From Blastobasis lacticolella (lineage: Eukaryota > Arthropoda > Insecta > Lepidoptera > Blastobasidae): a DNA stretch of 64,000 bases. The first letter of the stretch is position 1; every line of letters begins with the position of its first letter. Below the pieces are notes generated by a model, which worked only from the letters and a program-made list of their open reading frames with translations, searched no databases and had not been told where the DNA came from. Both the position numbers and the translations under genes were made by a program. The stretch is from NCBI GenBank assembly GCA_905147135.1, contig LR990050.1:4724501-4788500 (forward strand), in the 5' to 3' direction. Shown here one piece after another: positions 22,950 through 34,375 of the stretch.

Positions 22950-23160
22950 CTTTTTGACCGCGACTTCGTCCGCGTAAAATTCGGTTACTACGTTCCGAAC
23001 CCTCATTGAATTTCGGGAACAACTATTATAGCCCATGTTACTCACTGAAAATGTAGCTTTCTACAGGCGAAATAATTTCTGAAATTGGTTAATTAGTTTA
23101 TGAGTTTATCCATTACAAACAAACGATCAAATCTGTTCTCTTTTTAATATTTGTACAGAT
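22950..23160 (+). repeat. LINE 3'-UTR-like repeat (GTCCGCGTAAAATTCGGTT type), copy 2
   Basis: GCGACTTCGTCCGCGTAAAA, TTCGGTTACTACGTTCCG, ATTGAATTTCGGGAAC, AATGTAGCTTTCTACAGGCG, GAAATTGGTTAATTAG and TCCATTACAAACAAACGATC follow in the same order as at 15268-15435. The copy is slightly longer at both ends than the one at 15268. Confidence 0.7.
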
Positions 23161-23164
23161 GGTC

Positions 23165-24260
23165 GAACAAATTGAAGTAGGGACAGAAGCTAGCACCTCA
23201 ACATACCCTGTTTAGACTTTCGTCATAATGACGCTATCTCATTTTATACTGGCGATGGAATCCACTTCGCTGCTTGTTTGTCACTGAGAAAGAAAGGGGC
23301 TGCAAAGACGCGAAATTTATTTGAGTTTGAGCTCCACCGTTCTAAAGCAAGCCACACTCATCTAGCGCGCTGCTTAGAAATTTGAATACCTTTTTGAATC
23401 AAAGATAAAAGTCTGCGGAGGCTGGGTAGCCTTCTGCCTCTTTTACAGATATTGGTAGGTAGGTACAATGCTGTGCCAAAAATAACCTTTTTGCTTACCA
23501 CATCGTTTGATGTTTATTTACTTTCGCTTATCGGCGTCGGGGTACGACTCAGCAAGTAATGGAACTACGAATGGCGGTGTCGCCCAAAGATTTATACACT
23601 TGTTGTGGGCCAATAAATATATCCGCGAGACACGAGCGATATCTCACCGGACCAACTGTAAATCAATAGTAATTGGCTATCTCATGTTTGGCACCTTTTG
23701 GCGGCAGGAATGTTGGCTGGAAGAAATAATCTTTATCCATTTGTGAATAACCTTGGTATATTATAAAGAGATGTATCTGGAATGTTTGTTGGCAAATGGC
23801 GGCCGAATTGATAAGGGGCTGATGAGTAGGTAGGTTGACGAGCAGACGTCTGTACTAGTAGAGTACTAAAGTACCAACTTCGCAAGCAGCCCGGGCCTGC
23901 AACGGGCAAAAGTTCGCTCATTGAAGTGGGCCGCACGCGCACTGTGAGATATTAAAAAATTCCAGCTCCCGTCCGAGATACGTGCCGTTGGAGTGGGTTC
24001 CGCATACAGTTACGTAGCTATGTTAATGACCAACGTTAATTGTATACTGGTCCGTTTACTCTGCAGCTGACTGTACGTGCTATATGTCATCATTAATTGT
24101 GCACAGAAGGCTACTAGAATAGTAATAGAATTCCGAATATCATAACCTTATATAATTTATACACTCAATCGAAAGTCAGTTTCCATCAGGTGGGAAGTTG
24201 GTGCCTATGCTCGATTGTCAGTGGATTATATTTTAAAATATTTCAAACGTTATACTCATA
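23165..24260. other. Unassigned stretch
   Basis: No gene or named repeat is recognised. Frames at 23507-23746 (+) and 23733-23942 (-) are short and without motif. Confidence 0.35.
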
Positions 24261-24262
24261 AT

Positions 24263-24549
24263 ACTTGGCCGTGTGGTGTCCGGCAGAATAGAATAGCACC
24301 TACCTATTACATTCGTGGGTGTCGTACAAGGCGACTAATGTTTCCTAGGTAAAACTTCTAGAGTCTTCGTAGGCTGGAAATTGGGCAGCAGCGTTTTCCT
24401 TTGCTATAATTAGTATATATAAAGCTTTATTTATATAAACTGCGATCTGCAACCCGCTTGTCAAGCGTGGAGATCCTTCTAAAATAAACTCTCCTTTCGT
24501 GGGAGGCCCTAAGTCCTAGAGTGGACTGTTATGGGCTATGCTGATGACT
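24263..24549 (-). repeat. Dispersed repeat family B, full-length reversed copy
   Basis: Read in reverse, it runs from CAGCATAGCCCATAACAGTC through CCTCCCACGAAAGGAG, TCCACGCTTGACAAGCGGG, AAACGCTGCTGCCCAATTTC and AGTCGCCTTGTACGACACCC to GGACACCACACGGCC. It matches 18831-19090 block by block. The centre holds an AT-rich insertion (TATATATAAAGC-like) where the other copies have TATAAATATAACA. Confidence 0.75.
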
Positions 24550-26490
24550 CATATACTTTCCATAACGATCCTAAGATATAGGATCCTGAAAAATGAACCC
24601 CTCACTTGAGGAAAGCTCGAAATACCATGAAAAAGATTCGGGACTCGAAAAGGGGTTCACAAAAGCTCTGCCTTCCGCTTGCGGGCCCCTAAAACGCTCG
24701 GCCGGCGTGCACCTGACCTCAATGTGGGAGAAAAAGTTACATTAGTAGCATGTGAACCGGCGCAGTATGAGAACAGTGGGACGGAGGTCAACACCAACAA
24801 CTCTCATAGCACGGTATTAAATACCAGCTCATAATTACCACTAGCCGTATGCATAGATATACCTGAAGATGTAGGTGGCAAAATGCATACTGGCTAGGAT
24901 AAGACTGTAAGGGCGCCGTAGGTTATCCTAACTTCATCAAGTACAAGAAAAAATCCACTTTGTAGTGATAGCAGACTTTTGTTTTTAGGTTCCCATACTT
25001 TGAAATAGCAAATAGTACTTACATATCCTCTTGTGTGGGTTCTATCAAAAACCTGGTGTGCCTCACATCCTTCTGGCTTATTAAAGTGACTTTTCGTTTT
25101 GGTGACTGTAATGTGAGTAAATACGAAGCTAAACCTGCCGATAGAAATCGTAAGAAAATAAGTCAATATTATTGCGATTTCTGCAGGTAAGCGTATACAA
25201 TAGGAGTAGGTAGTTACAATAGACCTAGAACAGAAGGCACAACGCAACTCAAAATTCGTTAAACAGCTACATAGTGGTGTGGTTTCCTACCTAAAGTCAA
25301 GGTGGAAGGACCATCACGTCGGTGAATTGCGACAGTCATGACATTATCCTGTGTGGCTACTATGTGTAATAATCTTATTAATTTGTGGTATAGGCTTCTT
25401 GTGTGTAAGACAATCAGTTTTGTGTTCAAGTTAGCTTTCATACCTATATGTTTGTTATTACATTGGATAGATAAAATGTACTGAATTTCATAGATATAAT
25501 TCTAACTCGACTTTACACAACACACTTCGCAGAAAGTACACCCACAACCCCGCTCACAAACGTAAGAAACCTCAATCTAAGCACTTGCAATACCGCGGCT
25601 CGCATACATCAACAATGCATCAACCAAAGCCAAACACGCAATGAACAGCCAATAAAGGAGCTCGAAGCACCCTAGGCGGAGGTAACACGCTCTGTCAAAG
25701 CAATGAATAAACATCCTGTGCTCCAATTGGCCTCGCGATGGCGGCGTGGGAGTGAGAGCCGGGCGTCACACACGCTGCTGTATCACACGTATCTACCACG
25801 CTGAACCCTGAAACGTGGACTTGTAAACACGGCAGTCGACTCTACAACAATATGTGAAGTAATTTCGAAGTAATTTGAATAAGTACTTATGGGTATGGGC
25901 AGAGGAAGTCGCAACAAATAGGGTTATTTGTCTGACATTTTAGCATTTTCCGAGTCTCTTTCCGCGAACCTTGGTTTACGAAATAAACAGTTTAAAATAT
26001 GACGTGGTTTGTTACGTAATAGAGTAGCTGTTATGCATAGTATAAAATAACGTAATCAACGGAGGTTCGAAAAATTTCGAGAAATTGCTACTGAACCGTG
26101 TTTAATGAAACGAGGGGCGAGCGAAAACGGGCTAGGACGGGTTTTTAGTTAAAAAAGCTGCATCGAAATCAGTTTAGTTAGAGATACTATGCCTCAGATA
26201 GACAATAGAATAGATACATAGTTTAAATTATTATATCCCTCTTTTGCGTATGGCGGGGATTTATAATATTGATGAGCGATTTACATCACGTCACTAGGTC
26301 TTAACCTATAGAACGCCACCAGCAATATATCGAAGGCGACTTCGATTACGTAGGCTGAGATAAAAAGAACCCAAATATCCTTTCATGCCTGTCACATCCA
26401 CACACAACTTTTTGCGTAATAGACAGGCAAATAAACAAATGTACCTACTACAATCCAATCCGCCTGCCAATCGTACAGGTTATGGCAACA
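24550..26490. other. Long stretch without recognisable gene
   Basis: Two consecutive minus-strand frames (24894-25247, 117 codons; 25259-25441, 60 codons) lie here. Neither has a domain that I recognise, and the region is only moderately AT-rich, so I treat them as chance frames. No repeat family is recognised. Confidence 0.4.
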
Positions 26491-26494
26491 ATTT

Positions 26495-26537
26495 CCCCTT
26501 TCGTGGGAGTGGACTGTTATGGGCTGTGATGATGAGG
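26495..26537 (-). repeat. Family B fragment with internal deletion
   Basis: TTTCGTGGGAGTGGACTGTT followed by ATGGGCTGTGATGATG is the reverse complement of the first segment of family B. The GGCCCTAAGTCCTGCAG part seen in the other copies is missing. Confidence 0.6.
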
Positions 26538-26539
26538 TA

Positions 26540-28375
26540 CCTACTACCTATTACATTTCTACAAAATAATGAACAAGCTTAGTTTCATTATTCACAATGT
26601 CATATATAAATTCTAGCGAGCGAAGCAAGGAAATTAACGAGACTCCTTCCTCTGCCAGATTTAGTTGACAATATTCCAAACAGAATTCTAACTAGCAGCT
26701 AGAACCCGCAGTGCTAAGAGGCTGTAAGTTAGCGCAATCATCTTTATGGGCAACCTAAGAGGGTACTCAGAGGCTCACTTGGTATTCTGAAGGTATTTGG
26801 GCGTATTTGACTAGGCTTAACTTAATTTCATAGCATTGTTTTGATGGCACAACGTAATTGTTATGGAAACTGATCTTGGAAACGTTTAGTTTGTTATTTA
26901 TACTTAGTTTTGTTAGAATAGCTTAGTCAAACTTTTGGTGCTTAATTTACTGATATTAAAAATAATAAATACAATATTGATATAAAGTTGTTTAACAGTC
27001 AGTTTACAACGCAATTATTTGAAACGAAGAACGTATTTTGAGTATTGCAATAAATAAGATTCGATTCGAGATTTCGCCAATCTCTCTAAACATAACATAC
27101 TTAATGACTGAATGCTAAAAAAACAGATTACATACGGATTTCTCCAATACCGTCTGTGCGATCTACAAGAACATACGCGTATCACTTTGTGTCTATAGGT
27201 ACTAAGTACTCAACTGGCCGGCTCGCTTATTACTACTAAATTACAAAACAATATCTATCTAATTCTAGATTGACCACATCGCAGCCACCAGCTGCCTCCG
27301 AGTGCTCCAAACCGAACATTAGCGCATTAGAATCGCGAGCCGCTTGCGCAACTGTACCGTTTAATTTTGAATGCATCAAGTTCTGTTTGATCAATGACCA
27401 CCGTTACTTCACTGGTCAATCACACGTTGCGCACTCTGCAATCACGCACAGTAACCGTCGGGACCTTATAACAATGTTGAGTGTGCCAACGTTCAACTGA
27501 GTGGCAGCTAATCTGCGAGCCTTAGACAGTATCCGAAGCGATCTCTGCGTTATTATTACACTTATTACATGTATTATCTTAGTCTGCGTTAGGTCGAAAA
27601 TAAATACGACGTACGCTGTAGGTCCTTCGGGTCACGGGTCATTGTAAGTCGTGGTGAGACTATCATTATGCCAATTCACTTCATTGGGACTTGGTCATGG
27701 TGCTTCAAATGTTACTCTATAACAATTGTTCAGATATTGGTTTTATTTTTTACAATAATGATACGCTGTTTCTCGCTGCTCTAAGTTATGTATGCAGTTA
27801 CCTAGTGTTGTACACGAATAATTAAGATATTGGTAATATTTGCTATCAGAACAGTCACTTAAGCAATACAAAAACGTCGACCAATTTCCACCCATACCAC
27901 CGACTATGGCACAGAAATACTACCCACCAACGACAATACCCAGATTTGGTGTCACACGAAAACATATTTCAATCCTATTTCACTCAAGGCAATCCTATAT
28001 CAAATGGCGTCACGTAAGGTTCATATTACCCATTCACCATATTAGGTCCTCTGTCACATAGGGGCCATGCATCACTGTGTTGCGAGTTCGAACGTTTGGC
28101 CGAACAATGGTAGCAAATCTTTTCATAATGTCACTTGTGTAACGAGCCCTCGGGGCCGGAGAAACTCCTCAGTTGAGTAACCAGATTAATCATGGACCAG
28201 AAACAGCAATTGTCACCGGCGGTGGCATATTATTAACAGCCATTTCTAGCTTTTGCACTTAGATTCAGATCCAGATTCCGATCTTTGCTCTAAGAAAGTT
28301 AAAGCTTGATACTTTCAACTTCTTTCCCAGTTCTTTCACAGTGTCGTGGACAAAGAATGAAATCTTTGGCTGCCT
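26540..28375. other. Long stretch without recognisable gene
   Basis: No named repeat or exon is recognised. Frames at 27270-27500 and 27840-28061 (76 and 73 codons, +) have no motif. Confidence 0.35.
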
Positions 28376-28379
28376 ATTT

Positions 28380-28545
28380 TTTGTTTTCTTTTTTATATGG
28401 CCCTACATACTATCCAAGTAACCGTTGTCCGCTCGATGGTGCTGTGGTGCCTAGTATTCATTTTATATTATAATTGTAACGTTCATAAGTGTTTGTAAAA
28501 ACCTAAACTGAATAAACGTATTTGAGTTTGAGTTTGAGTTTTCAG
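28380..28545 (+). repeat. LINE-like 3' end with (TTTGAG)n tail
   Basis: An AT-rich non-coding stretch ends in ACTGAATAAACG, containing AATAAA, and is followed directly by about four TTTGAG units (to about 28541). Tandem hexamer tails of this type directly after a polyadenylation-like signal are typical of certain non-LTR retrotransposons. No coding part is seen upstream. Confidence 0.55.
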
Positions 28546-28549
28546 TTAA

Positions 28550-29470
28550 TAAATGTTAGTATTGTAATATAGTAGTCGATAGTCTCTGCCTATGTATTAA
28601 ATATTTGTGGAGCAGTAAAGTCTTTCTTCAGTTTTATGTAAGGCCCGGCCCGACTTCTGTCGGGTGGTGTCCTTCTCCAACTCTTCCCTACTCTACAAGG
28701 GTTGTGGTAGGAGTGGTGGTAGGAGCCCTTTCATGACACCATAAACCTGAAGCAATGCCCCTTATTTTGCATTCCTTCGAAGCGAATAATGCGACAGAGA
28801 GATTCACCAGTTTTCCTCATGAATATTGTTACAGACACAGTCCTTGTGTTCAGTATAAATTTTCTGTTGTTGTCTGGCAAAGTTTATTGTTTGAATCTTT
28901 CACAGAGATACCTTTTCTTCTTAGAAATAACAAAAACATTCTGAAATAAAGTAAAATATTAGTTTAGGACGGTTAGTAATATTGCACTGTTTCACGATCC
29001 GTTGTTAAGCTTACAACAGTCGAACTAGCATTAGTTGTTGTCACTATAATACCTCGGTACCGCGCAGTGTCCATGTCTTGCTTACCAGTTCCTGCTACGA
29101 GTGCTGTAAATTGACAACTCGCTGTCCAACAATCGAGTTCTCGGCAATCAATAACATCGCTACCACAATTCACAACCTTCTTGGGCTTTATCAGTGTTTG
29201 ATAACATTTGCCTTTGTTGCCGTTGCGAAGCCAGTTTCGCCTCATTTCACCGACTCGGTTGGCTCTAGTGTTGTAATTAGACTACCTACGCTATCTATAA
29301 TGGGTTTATGAGCCAGCTTTAATGTAAATGAAAGTGTTTGAGCTATGAATATTAGTTGAGCATTTATTCCTTTCTCCTGACCCGAGGTGTGACTTATGAT
29401 CTAATTCGGTGGGTTTCATTAATCTTATATTGTAGCTAGTGGTCTCCTGTGATGACATCCACGTTCATTT
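28550..29470. other. Unassigned stretch
   Basis: No gene is recognised. Opposing frames 29078-29311 (+) and 28973-29245 (-) overlap almost completely and have no motif. Confidence 0.35.
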
Positions 29471-29479
29471 CGAAATACT

Positions 29480-29712
29480 TGTAAGGGACATAAAGTACCA
29501 TATGACGTGCGACAAGAATGTAGCCTCCTTTACTGAAAGAATTTTTGAGATCCTAACATTTACAGTTTTTGAGTTTATTGCGTTCAGACAGACAACACGT
29601 TCACTCTTAAATACTGTTTACGTACATAAAGTACCCTATTATATGCGTCAAGAATGTAGCCTTCTTTACTGAATGAAATTTCGAAAACTTTTCGGTAGTT
29701 TATGAGTTTATT
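29480..29712 (+). repeat. Tandemly duplicated LINE-tail segment
   Basis: The block ACATAAAGTACC, ACAAGAATGTAGCCTCC, TTTACTGAAAGAATTTTTGA, GAGTTTATTGCGTTCAGAC occurs at about 29488-29595. It recurs as ACATAAAGTACC, TCAAGAATGTAGCCTTC, TTTACTGAATGAAATTT, GTTTATGAGTTTATT from about 29625 onward. The second copy is cut by the SINE at 29713-29960 and resumes after it as TTGCGTTCAGATGG. The type is a LINE untranslated tail. Confidence 0.75.
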
Positions 29713-29960
29713 TGACGACCTGAGTGGTTCAGTGGTCAACATCTGGCACGCAAGAAGTCCCGGGTTTGATTCCCGGCCGGGCAGAAATTGAAATGATAAA
29801 TTTTAATTTCTGTTACGACTCTGGGTGTTCTATGTATAATAAGTATGTATTTAAAAGTATTTAAGTAATTTATCAGTTATCGCACAAGCTTTGCTTAGTT
29901 TGGGGCTTGATGGCGCTGTGTAAATTTGTCCACGAATATTTCTTTATTCATTTATATTTA
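29713..29960 (+). repeat. tRNA-derived SINE (family C)
   Basis: GACGACCTGAGTGGTTCAGT (A-box region) and CCCGGGTTTGATTCCCGGC (B-box region) form a tRNA-like head of about 75 bases. Then come AATTTTAATTTCTGTTACG, CTGGGTGTTCTATGTATAAT, GCTTTGCTTAGTTTGGGGC, TGATGGCGCTGTG and a TTTATT-rich tail. Pol III transcription is expected for the family (inference). It is inserted into the second copy of the duplicated LINE tail at 29480-29712, whose first copy shows the uninterrupted GAGTTTATTGCGTTCAGA. Confidence 0.85.
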
Positions 29961-29974
29961 TTGCGTTCAGATGG

Positions 29975-31780
29975 ACGAGGCGGGGGAACATTTGTTATAT
30001 AATATATAGTGACACTCCGTATATGTGTTCTATAATACGGTGTTAATATTAACACGGTCTACACGTGTCCCGAGTTTCAATGTCAATAAATCACAGCATA
30101 TATAATCTACATCCAACATTTGAGAGCCAACAGCCTACAATGGCTTCGCGCAGCCCGCAAGGACTTTCATCGTCTGTTCTAAATATTCCTAATTGATTTA
30201 TTATCTGGCAAACGTACAACATGCCCTTTTGCTTTCTCCCTTTCTCCTACACAATACACTATGTTAATACGTCATTAGCATATTTGCGAGTAACTGTATT
30301 TATAGCTAAGAATGTGAATAGGTACATGTGTGTCGATTCTTGAGCGTAGTCGAAATATTTTTCATTTTATTAGTATTTTCGGACTTGATAACTCGTTATT
30401 CTATTACTCGATCAAAATATTGTTAGTATAAGTAATTTACTTCCGACTAAACATATTCTCGACGTCGCCGTCGTATCGTCGTATCAAACTAAGCCAGGGG
30501 CCGAGGTGAACGTATTCAGGTCACAGACTTAGGATACCTAAGTACCTAACCCATGTTGCCTAGGCTTTAATCTCTGACCTGGCTGTTGTATCATCACCCT
30601 ACACTTTCACCTTCCTAGTGGATTCAGGCTCGCCCGCCGTTACGTGGCGGCTGGAACACTGATTACGTACCTGTGAACAAGAGATATTTACGGTTATTAT
30701 GGTTAGAAGTCGGCTTTGGAGTAAGGTTTAAAACGAATTTTCGTTGAGTTTGTACAGTCAACCTACCCATATTCCAGTATAAGATGAGCTAGTGTCTCTA
30801 TAGACGCGCATAGCAATGTTAGCTCCTTTTATACTGGTTTTGGGTAGGTCTATAATCTGTCTTCTGTACAGTCAGTCGCGAGAGAACACCAAACAAAACG
30901 TTTTTGTTGCATTAAATATAAAACAGATACAATACGAGACGAAACTGTTTGTACGTGAGCGAGGCTATAGTTTCTTTAGCTTCTTCGTTTTTGTATGAAG
31001 CTTGGGGCACCTAAATATTTTCTAATATTTTATTAATTTTGTGATTTTCTTTTTCAATTCGTAATGTTGAGACTGCTTATCGACAAAGGTCATCATTACA
31101 AACAAACACATGCTTTCCTGGCAAAATATCCTAGAGTGCTGTTGAATTTTAAGTTGCCATGGCTTTAACTTTAAAGTCGAATATCTCGCTCAAATAAAAT
31201 AACAATAAAAAATTTAGCTATCCCAAATAGACCCCTTTGTACCAAAATGGACGTGCCCAATATTGCGCAACTTGTAATTTGACTATATCACGTAAAAAAG
31301 CATTTTATTACGAAAGCTTTATCTCAAAAAGCATAAATGTCAAGTATATTTCCTTTAAGTAAGTATAATCAAAATGTTTAATTTCACAAGTGGCCCGGCA
31401 ATTTGTCCGACTTCTGTAAGACAAGGTTGCGATAAACCGGTGTCTGCAAGCTAAGTTATGTATAAATTGAAAATTATTTTACATTTGATTAGCTTTACTA
31501 AAATATTGCAGTAAAGGCATGCCAAAGGCTAAGTGATTGGCAGTAATGAGCCAATAACAATAAACCACCTAGTTATATTTATTAGCAGCACTTTGGTCAC
31601 TGCAGTTAGAATATGATTATCTAGTTAACTAATAATAATAACTAATATAACCACTACAAAGTGCATATTTGTTTGCTTTGGTTTATCTCTTGGACCGAAT
31701 TCGAAGGCATTTGATTCGATGACCTATTATTGAGTATTTTATTGGATTTGTCCAATTGTATAAAATATTGTCTATCTATA
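29975..31780. other. Long stretch without recognisable gene
   Basis: No gene or named repeat is recognised. The longest frame is 60 codons (30816-30998, +) and has no motif. AT-rich. Confidence 0.4.
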
Positions 31781-31784
31781 CATA

Positions 31785-31975
31785 GTACGCGTAGTTTAAA
31801 CTACAGAACAGATTTTTACGCGGTGTTCAACTAACACATACATATAGAGAGTGATTCAAGAGGCAGGTTTATAAGCAAGCAAAGAAGGCAGGTAGGGGTA
31901 AAGTAACTGTAGGGTAGTGGTAGGGGTAGTGGTAGGACGCCACGTGAACGAAGTCGCGCCGGATTCACTAGTTAA
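31785..31975 (+). repeat. LINE-tail repeat, family E copy (with GGTAGTGG run)
   Basis: CATAGTACGCGTAGTTTAAA, an ACAGATTTTTACGCGGTGTT block, GAGAGTGATTCAAGAGGCAG, a TTTATAAGCAA block, and ACGAAGTCGCGCCGGATTCA with an ACTAGT end are shared in order with 48598-48832 and with the reversed 39296-39465 and 40650-40818. Inside lies a local GTAGGGTAGTGGTAGGGG run (about 31905-31935). Confidence 0.65.
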
Positions 31976-31979
31976 GTAT

Positions 31980-32512
31980 AAATGTGTTTGTAATTTGCCG
32001 TTTTGCCGTTTATATAGTATGTCTACGAATCTTTAATAGATATTAGGCTCCTAAACTTACATTTATTTTTATTTAAATCAAATCGAAAGGCTAGGACAGT
32101 ACAGTGAACGCGTAGGTACGCGTCGTGCCCGCACAGTCACCGCGTAACAACCGGACAGAAAACGGCAGCCTACCCTATCGTCGTTCACACGACGCGGGTG
32201 CGACACGATTCAACAAATCGTGTGCGTCTGTATGATAGGCTCTTACTGAAAAACTAAAGTTATATGAAAGTCCGTTCCAAATCAGAAACTACTTAGCTCC
32301 AGTACTTCGACAAATCGTTGAAAACTTTGTTTAGCCAACATTAGTTATTGTAACTAAACTTGTACATTTTCCCGAAGATATTTAGTCCAGGAAGAGTGTT
32401 CCTGGTTTGCGCACGGTTACTCGTAATTTATGACCTATCTCATTTTCTTCCTGTTGCTCAAAATAAGTTTAGTATTTTGTATTTAGGTCTTTTCAATATT
32501 GGACTCACGCTC
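31980..32512. other. Unassigned stretch with a GC-rich patch
   Basis: Positions 32100-32225 are GC-richer and contain two CACGACGCG / CGCGTCGTG-type words that could pair (around 32121 and 32189). No gene is recognised. Confidence 0.35.
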
Positions 32513-32516
32513 GCTA

Positions 32517-33282
32517 TACAGGGTGTCCCGTAAGGTAACGATAAATTTGAATAAGGTGATCGAGGAAGTCACTAGGATCACCATAAATATAATAAAAAAT
32601 CGCTCTTGGATATTTTGAAAATTATGGCAATTTTTGTTTTTTATCGAAAATTGAACACCCGTTGAGCTTATTTCATTAACTGTGACTACAAATATTGCTT
32701 TAGAAAAAAATAAAAAACTGTTATGTAAACGTTAATAACCTTTCTACAATCTGAAATAAAAAAAAACAATACATATCTGACCAAGATCATAAAGAAAATC
32801 ATGTTTGTCCCTTGCCAAGGACTTAACAATTACGATTTCACTCAACTTTATCAGTGTCCTGAAAAAAAAATGTACTATGCAACTCTGGCAAGTTTCCTAA
32901 AAAGTTAGCTTATTTTATCACCATTCTAAAATAGTATTACACTTATTTAGTTAATTCATAATACGACAGCTAAAAATAAATTCCGAGAAATGCACCCCAA
33001 AATCAAGAGACAAGCGAGATTGACGAAACCGGTTTTAAGGACAATACATTGTTAATAGAGGGAGTGAGACAGGTAATAAGTTATTTAAGTTATTTTCTGA
33101 AGCAATATTTGTAGTCACAGTTATTGAAATAGGCTCAACGGGTGTTCAATTTTTGATAAAAAAAAATTAACATAATTTTAAAAATATCCAAGAGCGATTT
33201 TTTTTTATATTTTTCTGGTGACCCTAGTGACTTCCTCGATCACCCTATTCAAACTTATCGTTACCTTACGGGACACCCTGTA
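32517..33282. mobile_element. 766-bp non-autonomous DNA transposon with about 210-bp TIRs
   Basis: Both ends carry TACAGGGTGTCCCGTAAGG and its reverse complement, flanked on each side by TA (32515-32516 and 33283-33284), which fits a TA target-site duplication. The inverted repeats extend inward for about 210 bases (to about 32727 on the left, from about 33075 on the right) with scattered mismatches; shared inner blocks include GATCGAGGAAGTCACTAGG, AATCGCTCTTGGATATTTT and TTGAACACCCGTTGAGC. The roughly 350-base interior is A-rich and contains no transposase. A TA duplication would fit the Tc1/mariner group, but long TIRs are seen in other groups too, so the superfamily is uncertain. A 90-codon minus frame (33266-33538) runs over the right border and is incidental. 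Confidence 0.88.
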
Positions 33283-33289
33283 TAAGAAA

Positions 33290-34080
33290 GATGTTTGCAA
33301 TGTAGGTACTAGGTATATAGCAATCAACAGCCCGGTAGAACTTGAGCCCTTTCATAGTGGTAGTAATATTATCTTTCAAGTCATTTTTCTTTTTGGTGAG
33401 GTGTCTTGGTGGTGAGACAGTCAAGAGGATGTGAGGCCGACCTGTTTCTTTACTTATAGGACCAACAAGAGGATATGCAAGTAAAAGTTTAAGTGGCTGT
33501 AAAATTTTTTTGTGCCAAATTGTGCACGGGCAGATCAACGTTTTGTGGGTCTCCTAAACGTCTTATCACTACAAAGTGGACTTTTTATGGACCCGATGAC
33601 GTGCGCAGTGATAGGCAATAAAACGGTGGTCATTATTCACGGACTTCAGCACTTGATACATACTCTACCCGTACGCATGATCTGCTATCACGTTTAGTCA
33701 TCGTGCCACCTTGGCTCAAGTTAACGGTCGGGATATAACTTTGGCCTTACACTTGGCAAACTTATGTACAATCTGCCAATAAGAAGCGATAGCGATCGCA
33801 AAGCGAGTCGTAAATGAAATCAGATTCGTTCCGGAACCGTGAAAATACCGTTTCCATACTGTTTCCACCATTTCCGCGATAAATGGTTCCCTTTAATGGG
33901 GTTTGGAGTACTTGCGGTGGTTGAGTTTTGTTTAAATGCTAACATAGATCATTAAAGATTCATTTCGAGATTTTTGTTTGTAAAATTCCTAACTCGGCAC
34001 CTTCCCTTATCTAGCCCTAAAAAGGTGCCAAATGGCATGACAGCATCTGCCACTGTTTCTGCTTAAGTTTTACGGCTAAA
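33290..34080. other. Unassigned stretch
   Basis: No gene or named repeat is recognised. Opposing short frames at 33218-33415, 33266-33538 and 33512-33697 have no motif. Confidence 0.35.
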
Positions 34081-34087
34081 CCATTAA

Positions 34088-34263
34088 GGGCCGATTTTTC
34101 AATCCCCAGATAAACGAGTTTATCTGCCCGATAAAGTAATACACTGCCAAATTAAAACAAACTATAATCCTTTACAATTATGAAGTAATTATACAATTTT
34201 ATTTTAGTTGCATAATAACTTATCAGACTGATATGTTTTATCTGAGGATTGAACAATCGGCCC
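34088..34263. mobile_element. 176-bp foldback element with TAA target duplication
   Basis: The ends GGGCCGATTTTTCAATCC and GGATTGAACAATCGGCCC are inverted repeats with one mismatch. They are flanked by TAA on both sides (34085-34087 and 34264-34266). The inner parts CAGATAAACGAGTTTATC and GATATGTTTTATCTG also partly pair. A 3-bp TAA duplication and GGG-starting TIRs fit a PIF/Harbinger-type MITE; this is inferred from the signature only. There is no coding capacity. Confidence 0.82.
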
Positions 34264-34289
34264 TAAATCTATTTTTTTATGTCATACGA

Positions 34290-34375
34290 TAGGCAAACAG
34301 GCAAGCGGGCCACCTGACGGAAAGTGGTCACCACTGCCTATAGACATTAGCAACACCAAGAGTATCGCTAATTGT
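34290..34375 (+). repeat. Dispersed repeat family A copy
   Basis: TAGGCAAACAGGCAAGCGGG, CCACCTGACGGAAAGTGGTC, ACCACTGCCTATAGACATTA and GCAACACCAAGAG match the reversed 58755-58872 copy and 35415-35532 block by block. It begins only 26 bases after the foldback element. Confidence 0.75.

Noticed and set aside
24894..25247. 117-codon minus-strand open frame as a gene
   Set aside because: No recognisable motif; start and composition give no support for coding.
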